Source of the DNA: Acidithiobacillus thiooxidans ATCC 19377
Lineage (GTDB): Bacteria > Pseudomonadota > Gammaproteobacteria > Acidithiobacillales > Acidithiobacillaceae
DNA length: 64,000 bases
Assembly: GCF_009662475.1 (NCBI RefSeq)
Contig: NZ_CP045571.1
Span: 1,920,501-1,984,500 of the forward strand
Direction of reading: 5' to 3'
The position numbers were made by a program, and so were the translations under genes. The notes under the pieces are model-generated. The model worked only from the letters and a program-made list of their open reading frames with translations. It was not told where the DNA came from and ran no database searches. Shown here piece by piece: positions 63,584-64,000 of this stretch (its first letter is position 1; the number at the start of each line of letters is the position of its first letter).

Positions 63584-64000
63584 GTCACAAACTGTTCACA
63601 CCCTGGACCCTGCGCAGCATAACGCTGCGCAACCGCATTGTCGTCGCCCCCATGTGTCAGTACTCCACCCCGGACGGGGTAGCCGGTGACTGGCACATGG
63701 TTCACCTCGGCAGCCGCGCGGTGGGTGGCGCCGGACTGGTCATGGCCGAAGCCAGCGCTGTAAGTCCCGAGGGTCGCATTTCTCCGCGCGATCTGGGTAT
63801 CTGGAACGACTCCCAAGCCGAAGCTCTGGCACCCATCGTCCGCTTCATGAAAAAACAGGGGGCCGTAGCTGCCATACAAATTTCCCATGCCGGACGCAAG
63901 GCCTCTACTCAGGCCCCCTTTGCCGGCGGCGCACCTATCGCGCCTGATGCAGAACAGGGTTGGCAACCTTATGGCCCCAGCCCGCTGCCTTTCAGTCCGG
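63580..64000 (+). CDS. Old Yellow Enzyme family NADH:flavin oxidoreductase (3' end missing)
   Basis: The first 140 residues of an OYE-type FMN ene-reductase: KLFTPWTLRSITLRNRIVVAPMCQYS (the YqjM-type C-Q-Y-S at the FMN loop), GDWHMVHLGSRAVGGAGLVMAEASAV, and AIQISHAGRKAS with the substrate-binding HAGRK. It reduces activated C=C bonds and electrophiles. The window ends inside the gene. Overlaps the hydrolase stop (ATGA); under the TetR operator. Confidence 0.92.
   Translation, partial: MSHKLFTPWTLRSITLRNRIVVAPMCQYSTPDGVAGDWHMVHLGSRAVGGAGLVMAEASAVSPEGRISPRDLGIWNDSQAEALAPIVRFMKKQGAVAAIQISHAGRKASTQAPFAGGAPIAPDAEQGWQPYGPSPLPFSP

Noticed and set aside
1-64000. CRISPR arrays, rRNA genes, riboswitches and prophage structural genes
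   Set aside because: No regularly spaced repeats, rRNA sequence or phage genes were seen. No THI-box-like leader was recognised before thiS, where only a short gap follows the Phd-like gene.

Overview
The window looks like a chromosomal segment of an acidophilic proteobacterium, most likely Acidithiobacillus of the A. ferrooxidans / A. ferrivorans group. The reasons are a moderate-GC core of proteobacterial housekeeping genes in short, tightly overlapping operons, frequent TTG and GTG starts, and an ISL3-family element whose size (1302 bp), 26-bp ends, 8-bp target duplication and 404-residue transposase match what I recall of ISAfe1. The genus is an inference; no rRNA or marker search could be run.

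Layout. 1-9.4 kb: argA (5' end cut off), a NYN/cold-shock fusion, ilvD, an AI-2E-type permease, a short malic enzyme, rpmE, rho, trxA, then about 0.9 kb of mostly decayed sequence and tRNA-Ser(GCU). 9.5-13.9 kb: an ABC ATPase / FtsX-like permease / CrtC-AttH lipocalin operon. 13.9-17.2 kb: a MITE-like palindromic element, a Phd/PIN toxin-antitoxin (TA) pair with a palindromic operator, then four overlapping genes: a possible E2-like protein, a MoeB/E1-like protein, a JAMM-like protein without its metal-binding motif, and an EEP nuclease/phosphatase. 17.2-23.3 kb: LEA-type lipoprotein, mlaE-mlaF, and on the other strand thiS-thiG-unknown-mpl-ubiX.

23.3-32.8 kb is accessory DNA. It begins with an orphan Phd antitoxin, DUF4160/DUF2442, two Uma2 proteins and an MNT/HepT pair followed by a duplicated, mosaic remnant of its own neighbourhood. 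Then comes an AT-rich surface-polysaccharide cluster: flippase, methyltransferase and two GT2 glycosyltransferases. The last GT2 is split by the ISL3 element, and both GT2 genes also carry a one-base shift in an A run.

32.8-46.1 kb: DadA-like oxidase, TumE/TumA-like TA pair, lgt, rep helicase, rpsT (TTG start), a CopG/ParE pair whose toxin has a nonsense codon, modC-modB without modA, a DsrE-family gene, apaH, recQ, cyaY, EVE protein, GST/SspA-like protein. 46.1-64 kb: a GGDEF protein beside a dynamin-like GTPase, lptG-lptF divergent from pepA-holC-unknown-valS-nhaA-nadC (valS frameshifted in a C6 run as given), a VOC/HPPD-like protein, and a TetR - dienelactone hydrolase - Old Yellow Enzyme operon with a clear operator, cut off by the window end.

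The most interesting items are the possible E2/E1/JAMM-like trio (14885-16453), the doubly broken glycosyltransferase with its IS, and the density of toxin-antitoxin modules in different stages of decay (about six in 25 kb).
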